Below are positions 34,976 through 45,085 of a stretch of DNA of 64,000 bases, in pieces. A program made the position numbers and the translations under genes. This DNA is from Nocardioides sp. Root1257. Its GTDB lineage: Bacteria > Actinomycetota > Actinomycetes > Propionibacteriales > Nocardioidaceae. The stretch spans positions 186,001 to 250,000 of the forward strand of contig NZ_LMDV01000009.1 in the NCBI RefSeq assembly GCF_001425175.1, read 5' to 3'. Positions within the stretch are counted from its first letter, which is position 1. Each line of letters starts with the position of its first letter. Under the pieces are notes generated by a model. It saw nothing but the letters and a program-made list of their open reading frames with translations. It did not search any database and had not been told where the DNA came from.

Positions 34976-35848
34976 ATGACGCCGCCGGGCAGTGTCGCAG
35001 CGCTCACCGAGTCGTTGAGAGCGGGCGGCTACCTCGCCGACCGCGGGCTCTCCACCGCGGCGTACGTCGCCCTCACCCTGGACCGGCCGCTGCTCCTCGA
35101 GGGCGAGGTGGGCGTCGGCAAGACCGAGATCGCGAAGACACTGGCGACCGTGCTCGGTCGGCGCCTGATCCGGCTCCAGTGCTACGAGGGCATCGACACC
35201 AACCAGGCCCTCTACGAGTGGGACTACGCACGCCAGCTGCTGCAGATCCGCGCCCTGTCCGAGCGGTCGCTGCAGGACGAGGCGGCCGTGGACGCGCTGT
35301 TCGGGCCGAAGTTCCTGCTGGAGCGGCCGCTGCTCGACGCCGTACGCACCGGGGCCGGGGCCGTCCTGCTCGTCGACGAGGTCGACCGGGCCGACGACGA
35401 GTTCGAGGCGTTCCTGCTCGAGCTGCTCTCGGAGTTCCAGATCACGATCCCCGAGATCGGCACCATCAGGGCCGAGCAGCCGCCGCTGGTCGTGCTGACC
35501 TCCAACCGCACCCGCGAGCTGCACGACGCGCTCAAGCGCCGCTGCCTCTACCACTGGGTCGACTACCCGAGCGCCGAGCGCGAGCTCGAGATCGTTCTGG
35601 TCCGGGAGCCGGGCGTCTCCGAGACGCTGGCGCGCAAGGTCGTCGCCGCCGTCAACCGGCTGCGTGAGCTCGACCTCGCGAAGGCGCCGGGCGTCGCCGA
35701 GACGATCGACTGGGTGCGCACCATCGGCGCGGTCGGAGCCGACGACCTGGACGCCGAGACCGTCGAGGACACCATCGGCGCCGTCGTGAAGGACCGCGAC
35801 GACCTCGACGTCGTGCGTGCCCACGTCGCCGAGCTGACCCGGGGCTGA
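34976..35848 (+). CDS. MoxR-type AAA+ ATPase, CoxD-like
   Basis: A 290-residue AAA+ protein: Walker A GEVGVGKTE, Walker B VLLVDEVDR, sensor 1 VVLTSNRTREL, and YHWVDYPSAERELEIV typical of the MoxR/CoxD branch. CoxD-type ATPases work with CoxE-type VWA proteins to mature the [CuSMoO2] site of CO dehydrogenase. Here the VWA gene follows at once and the CODH operon converges on this pair, which supports CoxD over other MoxR roles. The ATG is at 34976. Confidence 0.85.
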   Translation: MTPPGSVAALTESLRAGGYLADRGLSTAAYVALTLDRPLLLEGEVGVGKTEIAKTLATVLGRRLIRLQCYEGIDTNQALYEWDYARQLLQIRALSERSLQDEAAVDALFGPKFLLERPLLDAVRTGAGAVLLVDEVDRADDEFEAFLLELLSEFQITIPEIGTIRAEQPPLVVLTSNRTRELHDALKRRCLYHWVDYPSAERELEIVLVREPGVSETLARKVVAAVNRLRELDLAKAPGVAETIDWVRTIGAVGADDLDAETVEDTIGAVVKDRDDLDVVRAHVAELTRG

Positions 35849-35851
35849 CCC

Positions 35852-36967
35852 GTGGCCGGCGACGCCTTCCTGGAGACGTTGGTCGGCTTCGGGCGCGAGC
35901 TGCGGGCGGCGGGCCTGCCGGTCGGCACCGGCGACGTCCTCACCTACTGCGCGGCGATGGAGCCGTTGGACCCGACCGACCTGCTCGACCTCTACTGGGC
36001 CGGACGCACGACGCTGGTCACGCGGCGCGAGCAGATCCCGACGTACCACCGGGTCTTCCGCGAGTGGTTCCTCGGCGTGCCCGGCGAGCCCGACGAGGCG
36101 CGACCCTTCAACCGGCCCGCCGGCGGGCGCTCGGCGAACCTGCAGCTGCCCGAGCCCGAGCAGACCGGCGACGAGCGCGAGCAGCTCGAGGCCCGGATGG
36201 GCCTGGTCGGCTCGGACGTCGCGACCCTGCGCGCCAAGGCGTTCGCCGACTGCACGCCCGAGGAGCTGGCCGCGCTGCGCCGGATCATGCGGACCGTGCG
36301 GCTCACCCCACCACGTCGCCGCTCCCGTCGTACGACGCCCGCGGCCGCGGGCCGGCGTCCCGACCTCCGCCGGATCGTGCGCGAGGCGATGCGCACGCAC
36401 GGCGACCCGGCGACGCTGCACTGGCGCGAGCGCCGCCTGCGCCAGCGTCCGGTCGTGCTCGTGCTGGACGTCTCGGGCTCGATGGCGGACTACTCCCGGG
36501 CGCTGCTCCAGTTCGCCCACGTCACCTCGCGGTCGACGAAGCGGGTCGAGGTCTTCTGCTTCGGCACCCGGCTGACCCGGATCACCCGCGAGCTCGAGCA
36601 CCGCCGACCCGACGACGCGCTGGCGCGGGCCGCCGACGCGGTCGTCGACTGGGAGGGCGGCACCCGCATCGGCGCCTCCCTCGACACGTTCGTCCGTGAC
36701 TGGGGACGTCGCGGGATCGGACGCGGCGGCATCGTGGTGGTCTGCTCCGACGGCCTCGACCGCGGCGACCCGGCGCTCCTCGAGTCCGCGATGCAGCGGC
36801 TCGCGCGGCTCTGCCACCGGGTCGTCTGGCTCGACCCGCACGCCGGCACCGGCGCCCCCTCGTCGCTCGGCATGACGGTCGCGACGCCGTACGTCGACGA
36901 GGTGCTGCCGGCCCGCGACCTGGCCGACCTCGAGAGCTTCGCCCGCACGATGGCGACGCTGGGCTAG
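35852..36967 (+). CDS. VWA domain protein, CoxE-like
   Basis: A 371-residue protein. Its C-terminal von Willebrand A domain carries a MIDAS motif (LVLDVSGSMADYS) and IVVVCSDGLDRGD; the N-terminal half is helical, with an Arg-rich linker. The CoxE family pairs with CoxD-type MoxR ATPases in CO dehydrogenase maturation. The GTG at 35852 lies 3 bp after the CoxD stop. Best read as the partner of the preceding ATPase. Confidence 0.85.
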   Translation: MAGDAFLETLVGFGRELRAAGLPVGTGDVLTYCAAMEPLDPTDLLDLYWAGRTTLVTRREQIPTYHRVFREWFLGVPGEPDEARPFNRPAGGRSANLQLPEPEQTGDEREQLEARMGLVGSDVATLRAKAFADCTPEELAALRRIMRTVRLTPPRRRSRRTTPAAAGRRPDLRRIVREAMRTHGDPATLHWRERRLRQRPVVLVLDVSGSMADYSRALLQFAHVTSRSTKRVEVFCFGTRLTRITRELEHRRPDDALARAADAVVDWEGGTRIGASLDTFVRDWGRRGIGRGGIVVVCSDGLDRGDPALLESAMQRLARLCHRVVWLDPHAGTGAPSSLGMTVATPYVDEVLPARDLADLESFARTMATLG

Positions 36968-36976
36968 GTTCCGGGG

Positions 36977-37417
36977 ATGATCCGGCTGGGCTCGCTCGCG
37001 GGCTACCCGTTCGAGGGCCCACGGGTGCTCGCCGGGTGGACGCCGCCGGCCGTGCCGGGGGTGTACGTCGTGATGTACCGCCCCGACCCCGAGCGCGACC
37101 GGTTCGCCGTCATCTACGTCGGCCACGCCGAGGACCTGTCGACCGTGGGCCTCCCGTTCCGGCACCCGGCCGCGCCCTGCTGGATCAAGCGCGCCGGCAG
37201 CAGGTACGCCGTGCACGTCGCGACGTACGAGATCCCCGGCGGGCTCGAGGGCCACCGCACCCAGGTCGTCGACGAGCTGGTCGCCGTCTACCGGCCGCAG
37301 TGCAACGACCGGCAGTACGAGTCGTCGTGGGAGGAGCACTGGATCGGCTCGTACGACGCCCCCACCACCGGCCCGCTCACGACGGGCCGCCAGCCCGATC
37401 AGCCGACGGGCTCGTAG
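36977..37417 (+). CDS. GIY-YIG-like protein
   Basis: A 146-residue protein. The pattern PGVYVVMYRP ... FAVIYVGHAEDLS, with a late EL.AVYRPQCN, resembles the GIY-YIG core with its closing Glu/Asn region. The central catalytic Arg is not clearly placed, so nuclease activity is doubtful. The ATG is at 36977. It follows coxE by 9 bp, and its 3' end overlaps the 3' end of the convergent small membrane protein gene by 19 bp. Confidence 0.55.
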   Translation: MIRLGSLAGYPFEGPRVLAGWTPPAVPGVYVVMYRPDPERDRFAVIYVGHAEDLSTVGLPFRHPAAPCWIKRAGSRYAVHVATYEIPGGLEGHRTQVVDELVAVYRPQCNDRQYESSWEEHWIGSYDAPTTGPLTTGRQPDQPTGS

Positions 37418-37758
37418 CCGACCGTGTCGTGCAGCCGCGAGCGGCGACGCCCGGAGGCGGGTGCCGCAGGCGGCCGCTCGCTCGTGTCGGGCACGTAGGT
37501 CGCCCCGGCCACGATGCCCTCGGCCATGCCGTAGAGCAGCGGCAGCGCGCCGGCCACGACACCACCGGTCCGGTTGATGTGCTGGAGCCCCGGCATGATC
37601 GGCTCGGCGTTGGCGACGATGCGGCGCACGATCTCGCTGCACTCCTCGAGGTTGCCGGCGATCCGGGTCAGCTGGGAGCCGACCACGAAGAGGTAGAACG
37701 CCAGCCCCGCGATGAGCGCGAGGACGTCGACGACCGTGAGTACGACGAGCGTGGTCAC
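37399..37758 (-). CDS. Small one-span membrane protein of the cox array (5 of 5)
   Basis: A 119-residue protein: an N-terminal span (LVVLTVVDVLALIAGLAFYLFVV), an amphipathic region (GSQLTRIAGNLEECSEIVRRIVANAEP), then a Gly-rich hydrophobic stretch and a basic tail. The layout resembles DUF948-type proteins. The GTG at 37758 overlaps the previous stop (GTGA). It is the last gene of the leftward CODH operon. Function unknown. Confidence 0.65.
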   Translation of the reverse strand: MTTLVVLTVVDVLALIAGLAFYLFVVGSQLTRIAGNLEECSEIVRRIVANAEPIMPGLQHINRTGGVVAGALPLLYGMAEGIVAGATYVPDTSERPPAAPASGRRRSRLHDTVGYEPVG

Positions 37759-38042
37759 ATCCGCACCTTTCCGAGGACCCGGCCGAGGAAGAGGTGGTGC
37801 TCGAGGCCTTCGGCCAGCACCGCCTCGACGCCGTCGGCGGTCTGCGCGATCAGCACCGTGTCGTCGGTGTTGCGCTCGGCCGCGAGCAGCGTCTCCTTCA
37901 CGCCCGCGACCCGCTGGTCGATGGTGCGTACCAGCAGCACGAGGATCGTGAGCAGTGCCGCGACGGCGAGCACGACGACGAAGCCGCCGATCACCGCACC
38001 CCACCACAGCGAGCGCTGCGTGTCCGTCAGCAGGATCGTCAT
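37755..38042 (-). CDS. Small one-span membrane protein of the cox array (4 of 5)
   Basis: A 95-residue protein with one strong span (WWGAVIGGFVVVLAVAALLTILVLLV), followed by a polar helix (RTIDQRVAGVKETLLAAERNTDD) and a basic end. The ATG at 38042 is 1 bp after the preceding stop. It has the same N-terminal span plus amphipathic-helix layout as its four neighbours. No known function. Confidence 0.65.
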   Translation of the reverse strand: MTILLTDTQRSLWWGAVIGGFVVVLAVAALLTILVLLVRTIDQRVAGVKETLLAAERNTDDTVLIAQTADGVEAVLAEGLEHHLFLGRVLGKVRM

Positions 38043-38043
38043 C

Positions 38044-38286
38044 TCAGCCACCCAACCTGGTCCGGCCGCGGTGCAGGCCCGCGACGATGATCCCGGCACT
38101 CTCGATCGTGGTGTGCAGGCCGGCCAGGCCGGCGGTGTTGGTCACCGACTCCTGCAGCGACTCGTCGATAGCGGCCGCCTGCTTCCCGATCCGGTGCGCC
38201 AGCAGCAGGATCGGCACGACGAGCGCGACGACGACCAGCACCACGACGATGCCGACCGTGTAGCCGATCGCCCAACCTGTGTCCAC
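38044..38286 (-). CDS. Small one-span membrane protein of the cox array (3 of 5)
   Basis: An 80-residue protein: span IGYTVGIVVVLVVVALVVPILLL, then a helix with HRIGKQAAAIDESLQESVTNTAGL and ESAGIIVAGLHRGR. GTG start at 38286, 2 bp after the stop of member 2. Short and not recognised, but the tight operon packing and clear span support coding. Confidence 0.62.
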   Translation of the reverse strand: MDTGWAIGYTVGIVVVLVVVALVVPILLLAHRIGKQAAAIDESLQESVTNTAGLAGLHTTIESAGIIVAGLHRGRTRLGG

Positions 38287-38288
38287 GA

Positions 38289-38516
38289 CTACACCCCCTC
38301 GCAGAAGTCGCGGACCGGCTTGAGGTAGCCGTTCACGGCCTCGACCGACGCCGGCACGGTCGACGTCCGGGCGGCGACCACGCCGACCCCGCCGATCACC
38401 CCGTCGAGGGTCTTCGACACGGCCCGCAGGTGGCCGATCACGCGGATCAGGCCGAGCGCGGCGGCCGCGATGATCAGTACGGCGAGCACCACGGTCACCC
38501 AGGCGACGACTGGCAT
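38289..38516 (-). CDS. Small one-span membrane protein of the cox array (2 of 5)
   Basis: A 75-residue protein: span WVTVVLAVLIIAAAALGLIRVI, then RAVSKTLDGVIGGVGVVAARTS and a short C-terminus with a single Cys. ATG at 38516, adjoining the stop of member 1 (1-bp gap). Same layout as the neighbours; function unknown. Confidence 0.62.
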   Translation of the reverse strand: MPVVAWVTVVLAVLIIAAAALGLIRVIGHLRAVSKTLDGVIGGVGVVAARTSTVPASVEAVNGYLKPVRDFCEGV

Positions 38517-38517
38517 C

Positions 38518-38772
38518 TCAGCTCCCCAGCAGCTTGGCGACGGAACCGGCGTACCGGACGGCACCGGAGGAGACGGCGTCGACCGTGGCCCCGGTCTTCG
38601 CGAGGGTCTCGGGCACGTCCTCGAGCTCGGCGGCGAGCGCGCCGCCGCCGGCGAGGATGTCGTCGGAGGCCTGCCGGATGCGCTCCAGGGCCGCGAGCAC
38701 GCGGTTGAGCAGCGCGACGAGCACCGGTACGACCACGACCAGCAGCACGATGTTGCCGATCCACCACAGCAT
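38518..38772 (-). CDS. Small one-span membrane protein of the cox array (1 of 5)
   Basis: An 84-residue protein: span NIVLLVVVVPVLVALLNRVL, then helix ERIRQASDDILAGGGALAAELEDVPETLAKTG. ATG at 38772, preceded by GGAGGC, 10 bp after coxG. It starts the run of five small membrane proteins. Function unknown; a membrane-anchoring or electron-transfer role next to CO dehydrogenase is inference. Confidence 0.68.
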   Translation of the reverse strand: MLWWIGNIVLLVVVVPVLVALLNRVLAALERIRQASDDILAGGGALAAELEDVPETLAKTGATVDAVSSGAVRYAGSVAKLLGS

Positions 38773-38782
38773 GGGTGCCTCC

Positions 38783-39364
38783 TCAGCTCGGGTTCGGTTG
38801 GTAGGGCAGGAAGAAGCGGCGGAAGACGCGCATCAGCGCCATCCGCATGGCCTGGAGGCCGATCGAGAGCCCGCTGGCCGGCTTGGCGGAGAGGTCGTCC
38901 ACCGACTCCCCGCGCTGCAGCGCACCGATCCGGCGCTGGGCGTTGTCGGCGAACTGGCCCATCAACACCTTGGTGACGTCCGAGATCATGCCGCGGCCGT
39001 ACTGCGCGGCCGCACCGGAGAGCTGGATGTCCTGATCCATCCGCACCGTCGTGCCGCTGCCCTTGCCGGTCAGCACCGCGGTGACGGTCATCGCCGCCTG
39101 GCCGCGGCCCTTGAGGTCGGCGCCCGAGGCGTCGATCAGCATCCGCTTGGTGGCGTCGTCGCGCTCGACGATCGTCGCCTTGCCGGCGAACTCCAGCTTG
39201 ACCGGGCCCATCCGGATGCCGACGGTGCCGCCGTACGCGCCGTTGCCGAGGTCCTCGGTGAGGTCGGCGCCGGGCAGGCACGCGGCCACGCCGGGGATGT
39301 CGCCGAAGAACTCCCAGACCCGGTCGATCGGCTGGGCGACGTCGAACTCGTTGCTGATCAGCAT
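38783..39364 (-). CDS. coxG: CoxG family SRPBCC protein
   Basis: A 193-residue protein with the START/SRPBCC fold of CoxG: FDVAQPIDRVWEFFGDIPGVAACLPGADL, then GKGSGTTVRMDQDIQLSGAAAQYGRG. A C-terminal tail (QAMRMALMRVFRRFFLPY) looks amphipathic or membrane-seeking. CoxG proteins link CO dehydrogenase to the membrane, and the fold is suited to carrying a lipid such as menaquinone. It lies 3 bp after the XdhC gene in the CODH operon. Confidence 0.88.
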   Translation of the reverse strand: MLISNEFDVAQPIDRVWEFFGDIPGVAACLPGADLTEDLGNGAYGGTVGIRMGPVKLEFAGKATIVERDDATKRMLIDASGADLKGRGQAAMTVTAVLTGKGSGTTVRMDQDIQLSGAAAQYGRGMISDVTKVLMGQFADNAQRRIGALQRGESVDDLSAKPASGLSIGLQAMRMALMRVFRRFFLPYQPNPS

Positions 39365-39367
39365 CGG

Positions 39368-40278
39368 TCAGGCTCCCGTCCTGGCGAGGAAGGCGTCGTG
39401 GCAGCCGACGCAGCAGAAGTGGTATGTCGCGCCGTCGACCTCGGCCGGGAAGTGCGCGTCGTCGGCGGCCACCGTCATGCCGCACACCGGGTCGAGCACC
39501 TCGGCGGTCTGGACGAGCGGCAGCGACCTGCCCACCCCTTCGACCGCGAACCCTCCGGCGGCGCGTGCCTGGACCAGCTCGGCGAGGATCGAGACCGCGA
39601 TCTCCTGGTGCGTGGTGCGGCCGAGGTCGAGACCGACCGGCGTGTGCACCCGGTCGAGCAGGTGCTGCGGCACGGAGCGCTCGGCGAGGTAGCCGAGCAC
39701 GGCCTCACCGCGCTTGCGGGAGGCCACCAGGCCGACGTACGCCGGCATCGACGCGGCCGCGTGCTGCACGACGTCCTCGTCGTTGTGCCCCTGCGTGGCC
39801 ACCACGACGACGGACCGGTGGTCGACGGGGGCGCCGACGAAGTCGGAGCCGTCGACGCGCTCGGCCCGCCAGCCGAGCGTCAGGGCGAGGTCGGTCAGCG
39901 TCTGCGTCATCGGCGAGTGGCCGACGACGACGAGGTGGACGGGTGGCAGGACGGGCTCGACGTAGATCTGCAAGGCACCCTCGCTCTGGCAGGACATCGG
40001 GATCGCGGTCATCCCCTCGGGCAGCACCAGCTCGTCGCTCGCGCCCAGGAAGAGCAGCTTGGACTCGCCCGCGCGGATCACCCGCTGCGCCTCGCGGATG
40101 ACGGTCGGCTCGGCGCAGGCGCCGCCGATCCAGCCGTGCAGCTCACCGTCGGCGGTGACGATCGCGCGCGAGCCGATCTGCCCGGACGACGGCGCCTGGC
40201 GCCAGACGACCGTGGCGACGGCGTACTCGATCCCCCGGCGCTCCAGGCCGAGGGCGACCTCGTCGAGTCCGACCTGAG

Positions 40279-40282
<4 letters not shown>
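39368..40282 (-). CDS. XdhC/CoxF-type maturation protein fused to a YHS domain
   Basis: A 304-residue protein. The first 250 residues are XdhC-like: YAVATVVWRQAPSSGQIGSRAIV, WIGGACAEPTVIREAQ, a Rossmann part LVVVGHSPMT and VGLVASRKRGEAVLG. This family delivers or sulfurates the molybdenum cofactor of xanthine-dehydrogenase-type enzymes. The last 40 residues form a YHS metal-binding module (DPVCGM ... YHFCCVGCHDAFL). Such a domain could handle the Cu of the Mo-Cu site, which is inference. The ATG at 40282 overlaps the coxL stop (ATGA). Confidence 0.87.
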
Positions 40283-42680
<2,398 letters not shown>

Positions 42681-42684
<4 letters not shown>

Positions 42685-43205
42685 GCCTCACCCCGCATCG
42701 TCGCGGCGGCCGCGAGGACCGCCTTCACGATGTTCTGGTAGCCCGTGCAGCGACACAGGTTGCCGGACAGCCCGAACCGGACCTCGTCCTCGGTGGGGTC
42801 CGGGTTCTCGGCGAGCAGCGCCTTGGCGGCCAGCATCATGCCCGGCGTGCAGAAGCCGCACTGGAGACCGTGCTCGTCCTTGAAGCCCTCCTGCAGCGGG
42901 TGCAGCGAGCTCGGCCCGGCCAGCCCCTCGACCGTGGTCACCTCGTGGCCGTCGGCCTGGACGGCCAGCATCGTGCAGCTCTTCACCGGCAGGTCGTCGA
43001 CGAGCACCGTGCACGCACCGCAGTTGGTGGTGTCGCAGCCGGTGTGGGTGCCGGTCAGCTTGAAGCCCTGGCGCAGCAGGTGGGCCAGCAGCAGCCGTGG
43101 CTCGACGTCGGCGGTGCGCGGCTGGCCGTTGACGGAGATCGTCACCCGCCGGACCGGGACGCCCTCGGCGGCCGCCTGCGGGATCTCTTCGAACAGGCTC
43201 GTCAT
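42681..43205 (-). CDS. coxS: CO dehydrogenase small [2Fe-2S] subunit
   Basis: A 174-residue iron-sulfur subunit. The N-terminal plant-type cluster has Cys57, Cys62, Cys65 and Cys77 ([10 protein letters not shown] ... SC). The C-terminal cluster has Cys116, Cys119, Cys151 and Cys153 ([17 protein letters not shown]). The two clusters pass electrons from Mo to FAD. ATG 43205 overlaps the coxM stop, and its own stop overlaps coxL. Confidence 0.95.
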
Positions 43206-44077
43206 GCTGCCCTCTCACTGGTGGTGGTGATCCGGGTGAGGATGCGGGTCACGAACGTGTGGATCACGTGCCGCTTGTACGCCGCGCTGCCGCGGTGGTC
43301 CGAGTTCGGCTGGGCCGCCTCGGCGGCGAGGTCGGCGGCCTGGGCGATCGCCTGCGCGCTGAGCACCTGCCCGATCAGCGAGTCGGCAGCAGCCCGGGCG
43401 TCGATGGTCCGGCTGCCCACCCCGGTCAGGGCGATGCCCGCCCTGCTCACCCGGTCGCCCGTCAGCTCGAGCGCGACCGCCGTGCCGGCGGTGGCGAAGT
43501 CGCCGACCCTGCGCTCCAGCTTGAGGAAGCCGCCGGCGACCTGCCCGGTCGGCGCCGGGATCACGGCCTCGACCGCCACCTCGTCGTACGCCAGGACGTT
43601 CTGGAACGGCCCGGTGACGAAGTCGGCGATCGGGATCGTGCGGCGCCCGCCGGGGCCCTGCGCCACCACGTGTCCGCCGACCGCCGTGACCGCCGCCGCC
43701 CAGTCCCCCTGGGGATCGGCGTGGCACAGCGAGCCGACGAGCGTGCCCCGGGTGCGCACGATCGGGTCCGCGATGAGCGGCGCCGCCGCGGCCATCACCG
43801 GCTGCACGCGGGCCAGGTCGGTCGACCTCTCGAGGTCGCGGTGGCGCACCAGCGCGCCGACCCGGATGCTGCCGTCGGCCGCGACGTCCAGCGTGTCGAG
43901 CCCGGGCAGCCGGTTGATGTCGACGAGCAGCTCGGGTGACGCGAACCGGAGCTTGATCAGCGGCACCAGGCTCTGGCCGCCGGCCAGCACCTTCGCCTCA
44001 CCGGCCCCCTGGTGGAGCAGGCCGATCGCCTCGTCGAGGCTGCTGGGTGCTTCGTACGCGAAGCGGGACGGGTACAT
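43202..44077 (-). CDS. coxM: CO dehydrogenase medium (FAD) subunit
   Basis: A 291-residue FAD-binding subunit: [25 protein letters not shown] and [19 protein letters not shown] bind FAD, and [18 protein letters not shown] is the usual C-terminal block. The ATG at 44077 follows GGGGAGGGGAG and overlaps the stop of the small ORF upstream (TGATG). It transfers electrons from CoxS to the quinone side. Confidence 0.93.
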   Translation of the reverse strand: MYPSRFAYEAPSSLDEAIGLLHQGAGEAKVLAGGQSLVPLIKLRFASPELLVDINRLPGLDTLDVAADGSIRVGALVRHRDLERSTDLARVQPVMAAAAPLIADPIVRTRGTLVGSLCHADPQGDWAAAVTAVGGHVVAQGPGGRRTIPIADFVTGPFQNVLAYDEVAVEAVIPAPTGQVAGGFLKLERRVGDFATAGTAVALELTGDRVSRAGIALTGVGSRTIDARAAADSLIGQVLSAQAIAQAADLAAEAAQPNSDHRGSAAYKRHVIHTFVTRILTRITTTSERAA

Positions 44078-44316
44078 CAGCTCCCCTCCCCGGGGTCGGG
44101 GATCGCCACCGGCAGCGACTCGATCTCGGTCGGGTCCGGGCGCGGCTGCTGGTGCGGCGGCCACGGGCCCTGCACCGGCTGGCTCGCGACCTTCATGAAC
44201 TCCACGAGCTGCGGGAACGCGAACACCGTCGGGCTCGCGCCCTCCTTCGGGGCGTTCTCGATCAGCTCGTACATGCGCGGGTTGCCGCGGCTGTGTCCGT
44301 CCGACTCGATCGGCAC
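44077..44316 (-). CDS. Small protein heading the cox1 operon, unknown
   Basis: A 79-residue Pro-rich protein (YELIENAPKEGASPTVFAFPQLVEFMKVASQPVQGPWPP) with no recognised domain. A strong GAGGAGG lies 5 nt before the GTG at 44316. Its stop overlaps the coxM ATG, so it is translationally coupled to the CODH subunits. It could be an assembly or regulatory peptide; not assigned. Confidence 0.6.
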   Translation of the reverse strand: MPIESDGHSRGNPRMYELIENAPKEGASPTVFAFPQLVEFMKVASQPVQGPWPPHQQPRPDPTEIESLPVAIPDPGEGS

Positions 44317-44329
44317 GCGCGCCTCCTCA

Positions 44330-44350
44330 ACCTCGGGTCCACCTCGGGTC
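44330..44350. promoter_or_regulatory. Tandem direct repeat upstream of cox1
   Basis: ACCTCGGGTC occurs twice with an 11-bp period, just upstream of the first cox1 gene. It may bind a regulator on one face of the helix. Confidence 0.35.
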
Positions 44351-44360
44351 GAGAATCACT

Positions 44361-44376
44361 GTGCTCCCCGTCACAG
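44361..44376. promoter_or_regulatory. CRP/FNR-family-like site upstream of cox1
   Basis: TGTGCTCCCCGTCACA matches TGTGA-N6-TCACA at 9 of 10 positions. It is centred 53 nt before the first cox1 start codon. Actinobacterial CRP/GlxR proteins bind such sites; the assignment is by pattern only. Confidence 0.4.
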
Positions 44377-44426
44377 TCCCCCGCAACAGCGGATCAAGAG
44401 AACCCTTAGGTGGGGGACGGCGGGTC

Positions 44427-44544
44427 TGCGGGTTTCACCGGTCAGCCGCCGAAACCCGCACGACACGCCGCGGGCCGGCGGCGCGTCCTCCGGGTCTTGG
44501 CTGACAGGTCCGCGGGTTCTGGCGGCCAGCCGGTGAAACCCGCA
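44427..44544. repeat. 118-bp dispersed repeat element, copy 2
   Basis: Same length and layout as 28615-28732: two 34-nt hairpin units (44427-44460 and 44511-44544) flanking a middle with the conserved GGGTCTTGGCTGACAGG. Several arm substitutions keep the stems paired. Located between the divergent cox1 operon and the trmO-like gene. Confidence 0.8.
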
Positions 44545-44564
44545 AGGCGCGTCATGATGAACAG

Positions 44565-45080
44565 GTGGACGCGACCTTCACCCCCGTCGGCGTCGTACGC
44601 ACGCCGTACACCCGCGCCGAGGACACCCCCGTCCAGGCGGCGCTCAACCGCGGCCAGGACGCCGTCGTCGAGATCGCGCCGGAGTACGCCGCCGGGCTCG
44701 ACGGACTGGCCGGCTTCTCGCACGTCTGGCTGGTGACCTGGCTGCACCGGCCGCACGACGGCGCCGAGCCGGCGACCCGGCCGGCGCCGCTGCGCCTGGT
44801 GCCGTTCCTGCTGCGCGGCACCGGGCGCGAGCTCGGCGTCTTCGCGACCCGCGCGCCCCGACGGCCGAACGCGATCGGCCTGTCCCTGGTGCGGATCCGC
44901 TCGGTCGAGGGCGCCCAGGTGCACGTCGTCGGCGTCGACCTCCTCGACGGCACGCCGGTCCTCGACCTCAAGCCGTTCTTCCCCGACGCCGACACCCCGG
45001 ACCCACCGCTCAGCGGCGGGTGGTTCGACGAGGTCGAGCTGCGCGACGGCATCCGGCCGAGCGACGTCGGCCCGCCCTGA
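44565..45080 (+). CDS. trmO: tRNA (N6-threonylcarbamoyladenosine37-N6)-methyltransferase TrmO
   Basis: A 171-residue TsaA/TrmO-family protein that methylates t6A37 in tRNA using S-adenosylmethionine. Conserved stretches are VGVVRTPYTR, LAGFSHVWLVTWLHR, GVFATRAPRRPNAIGLSLVRI and VDLLDGTPVLDLKPF. GTG start at 44565, 20 bp after the repeat element. It stands alone, convergent with the LysR gene (5 bp between stops). Confidence 0.9.
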   Translation: MDATFTPVGVVRTPYTRAEDTPVQAALNRGQDAVVEIAPEYAAGLDGLAGFSHVWLVTWLHRPHDGAEPATRPAPLRLVPFLLRGTGRELGVFATRAPRRPNAIGLSLVRIRSVEGAQVHVVGVDLLDGTPVLDLKPFFPDADTPDPPLSGGWFDEVELRDGIRPSDVGPP

Positions 45081-45085
45081 CGGCG

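Noticed and set aside
34832..37642. 936-codon minus-strand open frame opposite coxD and coxE
   Set aside because: Antisense shadow; Walker, Sensor and MIDAS motifs lie on the plus strand.
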